64,000 bases of DNA from Balanoglossus misakiensis (lineage: Eukaryota; Hemichordata). The position numbers and the translations under genes are program-made. The notes under the pieces were generated by a model. The model was not told the DNA's origin. It searched no databases and saw only the letters and a program-made list of their open reading frames with translations. The DNA is taken from positions 62,001-126,000 of the forward strand of contig JBECUI020000026.1 of the NCBI GenBank assembly GCA_040954595.2, read 5' to 3'. This document shows, in pieces, positions 13,126 through 26,410 of this stretch. Every line of letters starts with the position of its first letter. The stretch's first letter is position 1.

Positions 13126-16100
13126 TTACCCATGATTTTTTTTCAAAAATGGACGAAATTTTGAGATTTTGCAAAGTCGAAAATTTGTTATTTTTTGATG
13201 ATTTTCACCCATGTCTTTTTTTAAAAATCGACGAAATTTTGAGATTTTGCAAAGAGGAAAATTTGTCATTTTTTCATGATTTTCCCCCATGATTTTTTCA
13301 AAAATCGACGAAATTTTGAGATTTTGCAAAGTTGAAAATGTGTCATTTTTTGATGATTTTCACCCGTTTTTTTTCAAAAATCGACGAAATTTTGAGATTT
13401 TGCAAAATCGAAAATTTGTCATTTTTTGATGATTTTCCCCCATGATTTTTTTTCAAAAATTGACGAAAATTTGAGATTTTGCAAAGATGAAAATTTGTCA
13501 TTTTTGAAGATTTTTACCTATAATTTTTTTTCAGAAATGGACAAAATTTGAGATTTTGCAAAGACGAAAATTTGTCATTTTTTGATGATTTTCACCCATG
13601 ATTTTTTTTCAAAAATCGACGAAATTTTGAGATTTTGCAAAGTCGAAAATGTGTCATTTTTTGATGATTTTCACCCGTTTTTTTTTCAAAATTTGTCATT
13701 TTTTGATGATTTTTACCCATGATTTTTTTTCAAAAATGGACGAAATTTTGAGATTTTGCAAAGTCGAAAATTTGTTATTTTTTGATGATTTTCACCCATG
13801 TCTTTTTTTAAAAATCGACGAAATTTTGAGATTTTGCAAAGAGGAAAATTTGCCATTTTTTCATGATTTTCCCCCATGATTTTTTTCAAAACTCGACGAA
13901 ATTTTGAGATTTTGCAAAGATGAAAATTTGTCATTTTTGATGATTTTCACCCATGATTTTTTTTCAAAAATCGACGAAATTTTGAGATTTTGCAAAGTCG
14001 AAAATGTGTCATTTTTTGATGATTTTCACCCGTTTTCTTTTCAAAATTTGTCATTTTTTGATGATTTTTACCCATGATTTTTTTTCAAAAATGGACGAAA
14101 TTTTGAGATTTTGCAAAGTCGAAAATTTGTCATTTTTTGATGATTTTCACCCGTTTTTTTTCAAAAATCGACGAAATTTTGAGATTTTGCAAAATCGAAA
14201 ATTTGTCATTTTTTGATGATTTTCCCCCATGATTTTTTTTTAAAAATGGACGAAATTTTGAGATTTTGCAAAGACGAAAATTTGTCATTTTTGATGATTT
14301 TTACCCATGATTTTTTTTTCAAAAATGGACGAAATTTTGAGATTTTGCTAAGACGAAAAATTTTCATTTTTTGATGATTTTCACCCATGATTTTTTTTCA
14401 AAAATCGACGAAATTTTGAGATTTTGCAAAGTCGTAAATGTGTCATTTTTTGATCATTTTCACCCGTTTTTTTTTCAAAATTTGTCATTTTTTGATGATT
14501 TTCACCCATGATATTTTTCAAAAATCGAAAAAATTTTGAGATTTTGCAAAGTCGAAAATTTGTCATTTTTTGATGATTTTCACCCATGATTTTCTTCAAA
14601 AATCGACGAAATTTTGAGATTTTGCAAAGTCGAAAATTTGTCATTTTTTGATGATTTTCACCTATGATTTTTGTCAAAAATCAACAAAATTTGAGATTTT
14701 GCAACGTCGAAAATTTGTCATTTTTTTGATGATTTTCACCCATGATTTTTTTCAAAAATCGACGAAATTTTTAGATTTTGCAAAGTCGAAAATTTGTCAT
14801 TTTTTGATGATTTTCACCGATGATTTTTTTCAACAATCGAAAAAATTTTGAGATTTTGCAAAGTCGAAAATGTGTCATTTTTTGATGATTTTCACCCGTT
14901 TTTTTTTCAAAATTTGTCATTTTTTGATGATTTTCACCAATGATATTTTTCAAAAATCGAAAAAATTTTGAGATTTTGCAAAGTCGAAAATTTGTCGTTT
15001 TTTGATGATTTTCACCCATGATTTTCTTCAAAAATCGACGAAATTTTGAGATTTTGCAAAGTCGAAAATTTGTCATTTTTTGATGATTTTCACCTATGAT
15101 TTTTTTCAAAAATCAACAAAATTTTGAGATTTTGCAACGTCGAAAATTTGTCATTTTTTTGATGATTTTCACCCATGATTTTTTTCAAAAATCGACGAAA
15201 TTTTGAGATTTTGCAAAGTCGAAAATTTGTCATTTTTTGATGATTTTCACCGATGATATTTTTCAAAAATCGAAAAAATTTTGAGATTTTGCAAAGTCGA
15301 AAATTTGTCATTTTTTGATGATTTTCACCCATGATTTTCTTCAAAAATCGACGAAATTTTGAGATTTTGCAAAGTCGAAAATTTGTCATTTTTTGATGAT
15401 TTTCACCTATGATTTTTGTCAAAAATCAACAAAATTTTGAGATTTTGCAACGTCGAAAATTTGTCATTTTTTGATGATTTTCACCCGTTTTTTTTTCAAA
15501 ATTTGTCATTTTTTGATGATTTTCACCCGGTTTTTTTTCAAAAATGGACGAAATTTTGAGATTTTGCAAAGACGAAAATTTGTCATTTTTTGATGATTTT
15601 CACCCATGATTTTTTTTCAAAAATCGACGAAATTTTGAGATTTTGCAAAGTCGTAAATGTGTCATTTTTTGATGATTTTCACCCGTTTTTTTTTCAAAAT
15701 TTGTCATTTTTTGATGATTTTCACCCATGTTTTTTTTAAAAAAATCGACGAACCTATGATTTTTTTCAAAATCGACGAAATTTTGTGATTTTACAAAGTC
15801 GAAAATGTGTCATTTTTTGATGATTTTCACCCGTTTTTTTTCAAAATTTGTCATTTTTTGATGATTTTCACCCGTTTTTTTTTCAAAAATCGACGAAATT
15901 TTGAGATTTTGCAAAGTCGAAAATGTGTCATTTTTTGATGATTTTCACCCGTTTTTTTTTCAAAATTTGTCATTTTTTGATGATTTTCACCCTTTTTTTT
16001 TTTAAAAAATCGACGAACCTATGATTTTTTTCAAAATCGACGAAATTTTGTGATTTTACAAAGTCGAAAATTTTGTCATTTTTTGATGATTTTCAGCCAT

Positions 16101-16974
16101 GATTTTTTTTCAAAAATCGACGAAAATTTGAGATTTTGCAAAGACGAAAATTTGTCATTTTTTGATGATTTTCACCCATGATTTTTTTTCAAAAATCGAC
16201 GAAATTTTGAGATTTTGCAAAGAGGAAAATTTGTCATTTTTTCATGATTTTCCCCCATGATTTTTTTCAAAAATCGACGAAATTTTGAGATTTTGCAAAG
16301 TCGAAAATTTTGTCATTTTTTGATGATTTTCAACCATGATTTTTTTCAAAAATTGACGAAAATTTGAGATTTTGCAAAGATGAAAATTTGTCATTTTTGA
16401 AGATTTTTACCTATAATTTTTTTTCAGAAATGGACAAAATTTGAGATTTTGCAAAGACGAAAATTTGTCATTTTTTGATGATTTTCACCCATGATTTTTT
16501 TTCAAAAATCGACGAAATTTTGAGATTTTGCAAAGTCGAAAATGTGTCATTTTTTGATGATTTTCACCCGTTTTTTTTCAAAATTTGTCATTTTTTGATG
16601 ATTTTTACCCATGATTTTTTTTCAAAAATGGACGAAATTTTGTGATTTTGCAAAGTCGAAAATTTGTTATTTTTTGATGATTTTCACCCATGTCTTTTTT
16701 TAAAAATCGACGAAATTTTGAGATTTTGCAAAGAGGAAAATTTGTCATTTTTTCATGATTTTCCCCCATGATTTTTTTCAAAACTCGACGAAATTTTGAG
16801 ATTTTGCAAAGATGAAAATTTGTCATTTTTGATGATTTTTACCCATTATTTTGTTTCAGAAATGGACGAAATTTTGAGATTTTGCAAAGACGAATATTTG
16901 TCATTTTTTGATGATTTTCACCCATGATTTTTTTTCAAAAATCGACGAAATTTTGAGATTTTGCAAAGTCGAAA

Positions 16975-17992
16975 ATGTGTCATTTTTTGATGATTTTCAC
17001 CCGTTTTCTTTTCAAAATTTGTCATTTTTTGATGATTTTTACCCATGATTTTTTTTCAAAAATGGACGAAATTTTGAGATTTTGCAAAGTCGAAAATTTG
17101 TTATTTTTTGATGATTTTCACCCATGTCTTTTTTTAAAAATCGACGAAATTTTGAGATTTTGCAAAGAGGAAAATTTGTCATTTTTTCATGATTTTCCCC
17201 CATGATTTTTTCAAAAATCGACGAAATTTTGAGATTTTGCAAAGTTGAAAATGTGTCATTTTTTGATGATTTTCACCCGTTTTTTTTCAAAAATCGACGA
17301 AATTTTGAGATTTTGCAAAATCGAAAATTTGTCATTTTTTGATGATTTTCCCCCATGATTTTTTTTTAAAAATGGACGAAATTTTGAGATTTTGCAAAGA
17401 CGAAAATTTGTCATTTTTGATGATTTTTACCCATGATTTTTTTTCAAAAATCGACGAAATTTTGAGATTTTGCAAAGTCGAAAATGTGTCATTTTTTGAT
17501 GATTTTCACCCGTTTTCTTTTCAAAATTTGTCATTTTTTGATGATTTTTACCCATGATTTTTTTTCAAAAATGGACGAAATTTTGAGATTTTGCAAAGTC
17601 GAAAATTTGTTATTTTTTGATGATTTTCACCCATGTCTTTTTTTAAAAATCGACGAAATTTTGAGATTTTGCAAAGAGGAAAATTTGTCATTTTTTCATG
17701 ATTTTCCCCCATGATTTTTTCAAAAATCGACGAAATTTTGAGATTTTGCAAAGTTGAAAATGTGTCATTTTTTGATGATTTTCACCCGTTTTTTTTCAAA
17801 ATCGACGAAATTTTGAGATTTTGCAAAATCGAAAATTTGTCATTTTTTGATGATTTTCCCCCATGATTTTTTTTCAAAAATTGACGAAAATTTGAGATTT
17901 TGCAAAGATGAAAATTTGTCATTTTTGAAGATTTTTACCTATAATTTTTTTTCAGAAATGGACAAAATTTGAGATTTTGCAAAGACGAAAAT
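16975..17992. repeat. ~509-bp higher-order repeat, second locus
   Basis: This is a copy of the 12.1-13.1 kb higher-order pair, displaced by about 4,931 bp in its first half and about 4,422 bp further on. The difference is one 509-bp unit, so the loci differ in the number of higher-order units. That pattern is expected from unequal exchange or replication slippage. A further partial set lies at 18,504-18,734. Confidence 0.85.
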
Positions 17993-20061
17993 TTGTCATT
18001 TTTTGATGATTTTCACCCATGATTTTTTTTCAAAAATCGACGAAATTTTGAGATTTTGCAAAGTCGAAAATGTGTCATTTTTTGATGATTTTCACCCGTT
18101 TTTTTTTCAAAATTTGTCATTTTTTGATGATTTTTACCCATGATTTTTTTTCAAAAATGGACGAAATTTTGAGATTTTGCAAAGTCGAAAATTTGTTATT
18201 TTTTGATGATTTTCACCCATGTCTTTTTTTAAAAATCGACGAAATTTTGAGATTTTGCAAAGAGGAAAATTTGTCATTTTTTCATGATTTTCCCCCATGA
18301 TTTTTTTCAAAACTCGACGAAATTTTGAGATTTTGCAAAGATGAAAATTTGTCATTTTTGATGATTTTTACCCATTATTTTGTTTCAGAAATGGACGAAA
18401 TTTTGAGATTTTGCAAAGACGAATATTTGTCATTATTTGATGATTTTCACCCATGATTTTTTTTCAAGAATCGACGAAATTTTGAGATTTTGCAAAGTCG
18501 AAAATGTGTCATTTTTTGATGATTTTCACCCGTTTTCTTTTCAAAATTTGTCATTTTTTGATGATTTTTACCCATGATTTTTTTTCAAAAATGGACGAAA
18601 TTTTGAGATTTTGCAAAGTCGAAAATTTGTTATTTTTTGATGATTTTCACCCATGTCTTTTTTTAAAAATCGACGAAATTTTGAGATTTTGCAAAGAGGA
18701 AAATTTGTCATTTTTTCATGATTTTCCCCCATGATTTTTTCAAAAATCGACGAAATTTTGAGATTTTGCAAAGTTGAAAATGTGTCATTTTTTGATGATT
18801 TTCACCCGTTTTTTTTCAAAAATCGACGAAATTTTGAGATTTTGCAAAATCGAAAATTTGTCATTTTTTGATGATTTTCCCCCATGATTTTTTTTCAAAA
18901 ATTGACGAAAATTTGAGATTTTGCAAAGATGAAAATTTGTCATTTTTGAAGATTTTTACCTATAATTTTTTTTCAGAAATGGACAAAATTTGAGATTTTG
19001 CAAAGACGAAAATTTGTCATTTTTTGATGATTTTCACCCATGATTTTTTCAAAAATTGACGAAATTTTGAGATTTTGCAAAGTCGAAAATTTGTCATTTT
19101 TTGATGATTTTCCCCCGTTTTTTTTTTTAAATGGACGAAATGTTGAGATTTTGCAAAGACGAAAATTTGTCATTTTTTGATGATTTTCACCCATGATTTT
19201 TTCAAAAATTGACGAAATTTTGAGATTTTGCAAAGTCGAAAATTTGTCATTTTTTGATGATTTTCACACATGATTTTTTTCAAAAATCGACGAAATTGTG
19301 AGATTTTGCAAAGACGAAAATTTGTCATTTTTTGATGATTTTCACCCATGATTTTTTTCAAAAATCGACGAAATGTTGAGATTTTGCAGTCAAAAATTTG
19401 TCATTTTTTGATGATTTTCACCCATATTATTTTTCAAAAACCGACGAAATTTTGAGATTTTGCAAAGACGAAAATTTGTCATTTTTTGATGATTTTCACC
19501 CATGATTTTTTTCAAAAATCGACGAAATTTTTAGATTTTGCAAAGTCGAAAATTTGTCATTTTTTGATGATTTTCCCCCGTTTTTTTTCAAAAATTGACG
19601 AAATTTTGAGATTTTGCAAAGTCGAAAATGTGTCATTTTTTGATGATTTTCACCCGTTTTTTTTTCAAAATTTGTCATTTTTTGATGATTTTTACCCATG
19701 ATTTTTTTTCAAAAATGGACGAAATTTTGAGATTTTGCAAAGTCGAAAATTTGTTATTTTTTGATGATTTTCACCCATGTCTTTTTTTAAAAATCGACGA
19801 AATTTTGAGATTTTGCAAAGAGGAAAATTTGTCATTTTTTCATGATTTTCCCCCATGATTTTTTTCAAAACTCGACGAAATTTTGAGATTTTGCAAAGAT
19901 GAAAATTTGTCATTTTTGATGATTTTTACCCATTATTTTGTTTCAGAAATGGACGAAATTTTGAGATTTTGCAAAGACGAATATTTGTCATTTTTTGATG
20001 ATTTTCACCCATGATTTTTTTTCAAAAATCGACGAAATTTTGAGATTTTGCAAAGTCGAAA

Positions 20062-21079
20062 ATGTGTCATTTTTTGATGATTTTCACCCGTTTTCTTTTC
20101 AAAATTTGTCATTTTTTGATGATTTTTACCCATGATTTTTTTTCAAAAATGGACGAAATTTTGAGATTTTGCAAAGTCGAAAATTTGTTATTTTTTGATC
20201 ATTTTCACCCATGTCTTTTTTTAAAAATCGACCAAATTTTGAGATTTTGCAAAGAGGAAAATTTGTCATTTTTTCATGATTTTCCCCCATGATTTTTTCA
20301 AAAATCGACGAAATTTTGAGATTTTGCAAAGTTGAAAATGTGTCATTTTTTGATGATTTTCACCCGTTTTTTTTCAAAAATCGACGAAATTTTGAGATTT
20401 TGCAAAATCGAAAATTTGTCATTTTTTGATGATTTTCCCCCATGATTTTTTTTTAAAAATGGACGAAATTTTGAGATTTTGCAAAGACGAAAATTTGTCA
20501 TTTTTGATGATTTTTACCCATGATTTTTTTTCAAAAATCGACGAAATTTTGAGATTTTGCAAAGTCGAAAATGTGTCATTTTTTGATGATTTTCACCCGT
20601 TTTCTTTTCAAAATTTGTCATTTTTTGATGATTTTTACCCATGATTTTTTTTCAAAAATGGACGAAATTTTGAGATTTTGCAAAGTCGAAAATTTGTTAT
20701 TTTTTGATGATTTTCACCCATGTCTTTTTTTAAAAATCGACGAAATTTTGAGATTTTGCAAAGAGGAAAATTTGTCATTTTTTCATGATTTTCCCCCATG
20801 ATTTTTTCAAAAATCGACGAAATTTTGAGATTTTGCAAAGTTGAAAATGTGTCATTTTTTGATGATTTTCACCCGTTTTTTTTCAAAAATCGACGAAATT
20901 TTGAGATTTTGCAAAATCGAAAATTTGTCATTTTTTGATGATTTTCCCCCATGATTTTTTTTTTAAAATGGACGAAATTTTGAGATTTTGCAAAGACGAA
21001 AATTTGTCATTTTTGATGATTTTTACCCATGATTTTTTTTTCAAAAATGGACGAAATTTTGAGATTTTGCTAAGACGAA
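20062..21079. repeat. ~509-bp higher-order repeat, third locus
   Basis: This is the third occurrence of the 509-bp ordered set, with copies starting at 20,062 and 20,571. The first copy carries private changes (TTTGATCATTTTCACC and ATCGACCAAATTT) absent from the second, so the pair is not perfectly homogenised. Confidence 0.85.
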
Positions 21080-22290
21080 AAATTTTCATTTTTTGATGAT
21101 TTTCACCCATGATTTTTTTTCAAAAATCGACGAAATTTTGAGATTTTGCAAAGTCGTAAATGTGTCATTTTTTGATCATTTTCACCCGTTTTTTTTTCAA
21201 AATTTGTCATTTTTTGATGATTTTCACCCATGATATTTTTCAAAAATCGAAAAAATTTTGAGATTTTGCAAAGTCGAAAATTTGTCATTTTTTGATGATT
21301 TTCACCCATGATTTTCTTCAAAAATCGACGAAATTTTGAGATTTTGCAAAGTCGAAAATTTGTCATTTTTTGATGATTTTCACCTATGATTTTTGTCAAA
21401 AATCAACAAAATTTGAGATTTTGCAACGTCGAAAATTTGTCATTTTTTTGATGATTTTCACCCATGATTTTTTTCAAAAATCAACAAAATTTGAGATTTT
21501 GCAACGTCGAAAATTTGTCATTTTTTGATGATTTTCACCCATGATTTTTTTCAAAAATCGACGAAATTTTGAGATTTTGCAACGTCGAAAATGTGTCATT
21601 TTTTGATGATTTTCACCCGTTTTTTTTTCAAAATTTGTCATTTTTTGATGATTTTCACCAATGATATTTTTCAAAAATCGAAAAAATTTTGAGATTTTGC
21701 AAAGTCGAAAATTTGTCGTTTTTTGATGATTTTCACCCATGATTTTCTTCAAAAATCGACGAAATTTTGAGATTTTGCAAAGTCGAAAATTTGTCATTTT
21801 TTGATGATTTTCACCTATGATTTTTTTCAAAAATCAACAAAATTTTGAGATTTTGCAACGTCGAAAATTTGTCATTTTTTTGATGATTTTCACCCATGAT
21901 TTTTTTCAAAAATCGACGAAATTTTGAGATTTTGCAAAGTCGAAAATTTGTCATTTTTTGATGATTTTCACCGATGATATTTTTCAAAAATCGAAAAAAT
22001 TTTGAGATTTTGCAAAGTCGAAAATTTGTCATTTTTTGATGATTTTCACCCATGATTTTCTTCAAAAATCGACGAAATTTTGAGATTTTGCAAAGTCGAA
22101 AATTTGTCATTTTTTGATGATTTTCACCAATGATATTTTTCAAAAATCGAAAAAATTTTGAGATTTTGCAAAGTCGAAAATTTGTCATTTTTTGATGATT
22201 TTCACCCATGATTTTCTTCAAAAATCGACGAAATTTTGAGATTTTGCAAAGTCGAAAATTTGTCATTTTTTGATGATTTTCACCCATGAT
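20850..22290. repeat. Copy of the 14.1-15.4 kb satellite segment (offset ~6.72 kb)
   Basis: From about 20,850 the order of variant units matches that from about 14,130 at a constant offset of 6,721-6,722 bp. Shared private variants include GATTTTGCTAAGACG, TTTTGATCATTTTCACCCG, AATCAACAAAATTTGAG and GCAACGTCG. The copy is interrupted near 21,480, where one version has extra units. The AATCGAAAAAATT subfamily is confined to these two segments and their neighbours (14.5-15.4 and 21.2-23.6 kb), so subfamilies occupy discrete blocks. Confidence 0.85.
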
Positions 22291-23907
22291 TTTTTTTCAA
22301 AAATCGACGAAAATTTGAGATTTTGCAAAGTCGTAAATGTGTCATTTTTTGATCATTTTCACCCGTTTTTTTTTCAAAATTTGTCATTTTTTGATGATTT
22401 TCACCAATGATATTTTTCAAAAATCGAAAAAATTTTGAGATTTTGCAAAGTCGAAAATTTGTAATTTTTTGATGATTTTCACCCATGATTTTCTTCAAAA
22501 ATCGACGAAATTTTGAGATTTTGCAAAGTCGAAAATTTGTCATTTTTTGATGATTTTCACCTATGATTTTTGTCAAAAATCAACAAAATTTTGAGATTTT
22601 GCAACGTCGAAAATTTGTCATTTTTTTGATGATTTTCACCCATGATTTTTTTCAAAAATCGACGAAATTTTGAGATTTTGCAAAGTCGAAAATTTGTCAT
22701 TTTTTGATGATTTTCACCGATGATTTTTTTCAACAATCGAAAAAATTTTGAGATTTTGCGAAGTCGAAAATGTGTCATTTTTTGATGATTTTCACCCGTT
22801 TTTTTTTCAAAATATGTCATTTTTTGATGATTTTCACCAATGATATTTTTCAAAAATCGAAAAAATTTTGAGATTTTGCAAAGTCGAAAATTTGTCATTT
22901 TTTGATGATTTTCACCCATGATTTTCTTCAAAAATCGACGAAATTTTGAGATTTTGCAAAGTCGAAAATTTGTCATTTTTTGATGATTTTCACCTATGAT
23001 TTTTTTCAAAAATCAACAAAATTTTGAGATTTTGCAACGTCGAAAATTTGTCATTTTTTTGATGATTTTCACCCATGATTTTTTTCAAAAATCGACGAAA
23101 TTTTGAAATTTTGCAAAGTCGAAAATTTGTCATTTTTTGATGATTTTCACCGATGATTTTTTTCAACAATCGAAAAAATTTTGAGATTTTGCAAAGTCGA
23201 AAATTTGTCATTTTTTGATGATTTTCACCGATGATTTTTACTCAAAATTGACGAAATTTTGAGATTTTGCAAAGTCGAAAATTTGTCATTTTTTGATGAT
23301 TTTCCCCCATGTTTTTTTTTTAAAAATGGACGAAATTTTGAGATTTTGCAAAGTCGAAAATTTGTCATTTTTTGATGATTTTTACCCATGTTTTTTTTCA
23401 AAAATCTACGAAATTTTGAGATTTTGCAAAGTCGAAAATTTGCCATTTTTTGATGATTTTCACCCATGTCTTTTTTCAAAAATCGAAAAAATTTTGAGAT
23501 TTTGCAAAGTCGAAAATTTGTCATTTTTTGATGATTTTCACCCATGATTTTCTTCAAAAATCGACGAAATTTTGAGATTTTGCAAAGTCGAAAATTTGTC
23601 ATTTTTTGATGATTTTCACCTATGATTTTTTTCAAAAATCAACAAAATTTTGAGATTTTGCAAAGTCGAAAATTAGTCATTTTTTTGATGATTTTCACCC
23701 ATGATTTTTTTCAAAAATCGACGAAATTTTGAGATTTTGCAAAGTCGAAAATTTGTCATTTTTTGATGATTTTCACCCATGATTTTTTTCAAAATTGACG
23801 AAATTTTGAGATTTTGCAAAGTCGAAAATTTCTCATTTTTTGATGCATTTTCACCCATGATTTTTTTTCAAAAATCGACGAAATTTTGAGATTTTGCAAA
23901 GTCGAAA

Positions 23908-25440
23908 ACAAGCATCGTCCGATTCGAATTCGACTCGTCATCGGTAGCTTTGTTTATTTCGCCCTTGGAGACCTCCCCTGGCCTCGTTAGGATGACTGTT
24001 ACCAGGACTACCTTAAACCAATCTTTTCGAACCGGACGGTACACACGTCATGTCTTTGTTAATTGTCCAGGTACCAGAGTGTACGTGTGGGCTCCCTAAA
24101 CCACTCATTGGCGGCCGGTCCCTGTCCGAATAAACACGTTTGACAGACAAAAAATGATGAACAAGTGGCTTATTTCAATACTTCGTTAACTAGACGGCTG
24201 AACTCTGAATGTTGATTCAGCAAAAAAAATGTGTTTACGGCAAGGTTTCGATCAATACGACACATTTACCATTGAAAACGCCCAAAGTAAGTGGGGGCGT
24301 TTGACCATCAATCAAAACCACGCCCAGGTGCATGTGAACGGCCGAAGCAGTGTAACGTTTCACATTCCGTGCAACGTCCGACACTGTGTGAAAGCGGTTG
24401 CTGTCGGGTGGCTTGACCTAATTTTCGTACATTGATATGCATTTGACACCTCACTACCTGTTTTCTCAATATTGCTAAAACTTTGCGTTGAAATATCACT
24501 GAAATGTTGATGATCCACGCACAAGTCGTCTACCCCGGCATGAAAAGCGTCTTATACAAGAAAACTAATTGCACATGACCACCAAGGTCATACCGCAAGG
24601 TGTGTCTAAATGTCAAGGAAGGACACTTGGGTCAAGAACGACCATGACGGAGGAAAAACCGACAAGTCATTGTGTAACCTGTTTACTTGCCAATAGTCAA
24701 ACGTCAAAATTTACTCTCAACTTGGTTGCAGATCGAGTCTCCCGAATTTCCAACTTTTATGATTGGGTAAATACCGATATGCGACTGGTATGCGACGCGT
24801 TGACGACGCGAAGATTTTGTTGAAATCAAATGGTTTGTCAAATGTCATCTCACACTGGAGATACCGTGGTCATCTGACATGAAAGGGTTCGATTGGGTCT
24901 GACCGCCGTCGTTCATCCATGCTTAGAAAGCGGCGATCATGGTACAAAGTAAAACCAAGGTCAAACCTTACTGAACACATGTATTGCATGGGGAAACTTT
25001 TCTCCCTGTCTGTGTACTGAACACGTACCGTGATTGCCATAGTTACAAACGTTACCACGTGAGAGAGATTGCATTTTACATCTGTCTTTTCAATTTTGTT
25101 GCTTTCTTACTATTCGGAATGATGGAGTCGAAACGAAAACTTTTTGCTTCAGGTGGACCTAGGGGAAATACCTTATTTGTGACTTTTTTCATGACCCTAA
25201 AAAGACGTCGGAATTAATGTGGCTGAGGTCACTCAGGACGACGGAATGGTTGAGCGATTTTATTTTATGAGCTCCCACTAGTATTTGTTTTATTGTTTCG
25301 GCAGTGTGCCGCGTTATTCGAGCAATCTGCAGTCTGAAAACGAACGGTTTTCAAAGTTTATAACAGAAGAACAGGGGTTTAAGCATGAAAGGTCCTTTTG
25401 TCTCCCTCGCTGTGTTTGTGTCACTGTGTCTTTGACGTCT
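23908..25440. other. Unannotated unique sequence next to the satellite
   Basis: The satellite stops at about 23,907 within a unit (after GTCGAAAA), and the sequence changes at once to mixed-composition DNA of higher GC. Frames up to 84 codons exist on both strands, but none has recognisable motifs, splice context or repeat homology. I see no gene here. Confidence 0.6.
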
Positions 25441-25628
25441 GACTGACTGATTAACTGGCTGACTGACTTACTGACTGTCTGTCAACGTCTGTCTGTCTGA
25501 CTGTCTGCCCCCTCGCTCTGAGAGAGAGAGTGAGCGAGCGAGCGAGCGACCGGTGAGTGTCTCTACTGATGAATGTTGCTCTGTCTGTCTGCTTGTGTCT
25601 GTCTGCCACTCTGCCTGTTTCACTCTGT
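25441..25628. repeat. Compound simple repeat (GACT/GTCT, GAGA, GAGC)
   Basis: Runs of GACT and CTGACT pass into GTCT tracts, then GAGAGAGAG and GAGCGAGCGAGC, then GTCTGTCTG again. This is a degenerate tetranucleotide microsatellite with an embedded dinucleotide run. No coding signal is visible. Confidence 0.85.
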
Positions 25629-26410
25629 CTCTCCTAATTTCTTTAAAATTAGGGATATGCTATTAATGCGATATGAAAGTCAGACACGACGGAAACCTTT
25701 TATTCTCAAAACTGTCTGTTGTTTGCTGTTAAATATTGCAAAAGGTTAAGGGCCCTTTTCGCACGAGACACATGGTTTTGCAGCCGTAGCTCCCAATGTC
25801 ATAACGATTACCCGAACTACCCTAATTTTAGCCCGCCGACCCAAAACAGTTTAGATCTTCGCAAACCGGAAGTAAAAATAACGATGTCAAATATAAAACA
25901 ATTCATGAAAATTGCGAGAATCACGCAAGATCTATGATGTCATTCTTCTACACTACGACGGCCAAAGATATAAAAAAAATTGAAAAATAAAAAAATGTCC
26001 CTTTCTACCTACAATATTTTTGAAAACCATGTAATCGGAATAGCACATATTAGTTTTTTTGGCATGAGACATATCCAATTTCCCAACTGAACATGACACG
26101 TGATCAAGCATTTTCGACTTATCAGATGCAATCGCTGAACACCTCACACTGAGCGAGGTTTTGTCTGTCTTTATACGCGCCCTTTGTATTTGTGCGTGAC
26201 ATGTCCAAGCCTTGTTAGGAACTCCCGTAAAATTCTACTCAAATGATGTATACTTTCATACTTACGACTGACAGGTATTTTCAGCGTTGCCAGCTGATTG
26301 TTTGTCAGGTACCGCTTTATAACAAGACGCCCCTCTGAGTTGATAACCTGCAATGTAACATCATTCAATTGGTCTAGTCATGTTAGCATTAGTAAAATGC
26401 TTCAAAAGTG

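Larger units (their letters stand above)
1..23907. repeat. 78-bp AT-rich satellite array with hierarchical structure
   Basis: The whole stretch consists of roughly 300 tandem copies of a unit that counts to 78 bp. The canonical unit runs from CATGATTTTTT through CAAAAATCGACG, GAGATTTTGCAAAG and GTCGAAAATTTG to GATGATTTTCACCC. I count 32 T, 24 A, 11 G and 11 C, so it is 28% GC and T-biased on the plus strand. The T tract varies from 6 to 9. Variants include short units lacking about 36 bp between CAAAA and TTTGTC, an extra partial unit reading TCGACGAACCTATGA, and subfamilies marked by AGAGGAAAATT, CAGAAATGGAC or AATCGAAAAAATT. Because 78 is divisible by 3, open frames recur on both strands, but the longest is only 158 codons; I regard them as by-products. 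Pericentromeric or other heterochromatic satellite is the likeliest identity; the location is inferred. Confidence 0.97.

Noticed and set aside
21811-22287. 158-codon minus-strand frame of 26-residue repeats within the satellite, as a repeat protein gene
   Set aside because: It is the satellite read in a frame that happens to stay open because the unit is 78 bp. Neighbouring units break frame through T-tract changes, and both strands and many positions give equivalent frames.
1-23907. CRISPR array
   Set aside because: There are no unique spacers between constant repeats; the whole unit repeats with point variants. The other content is eukaryotic.
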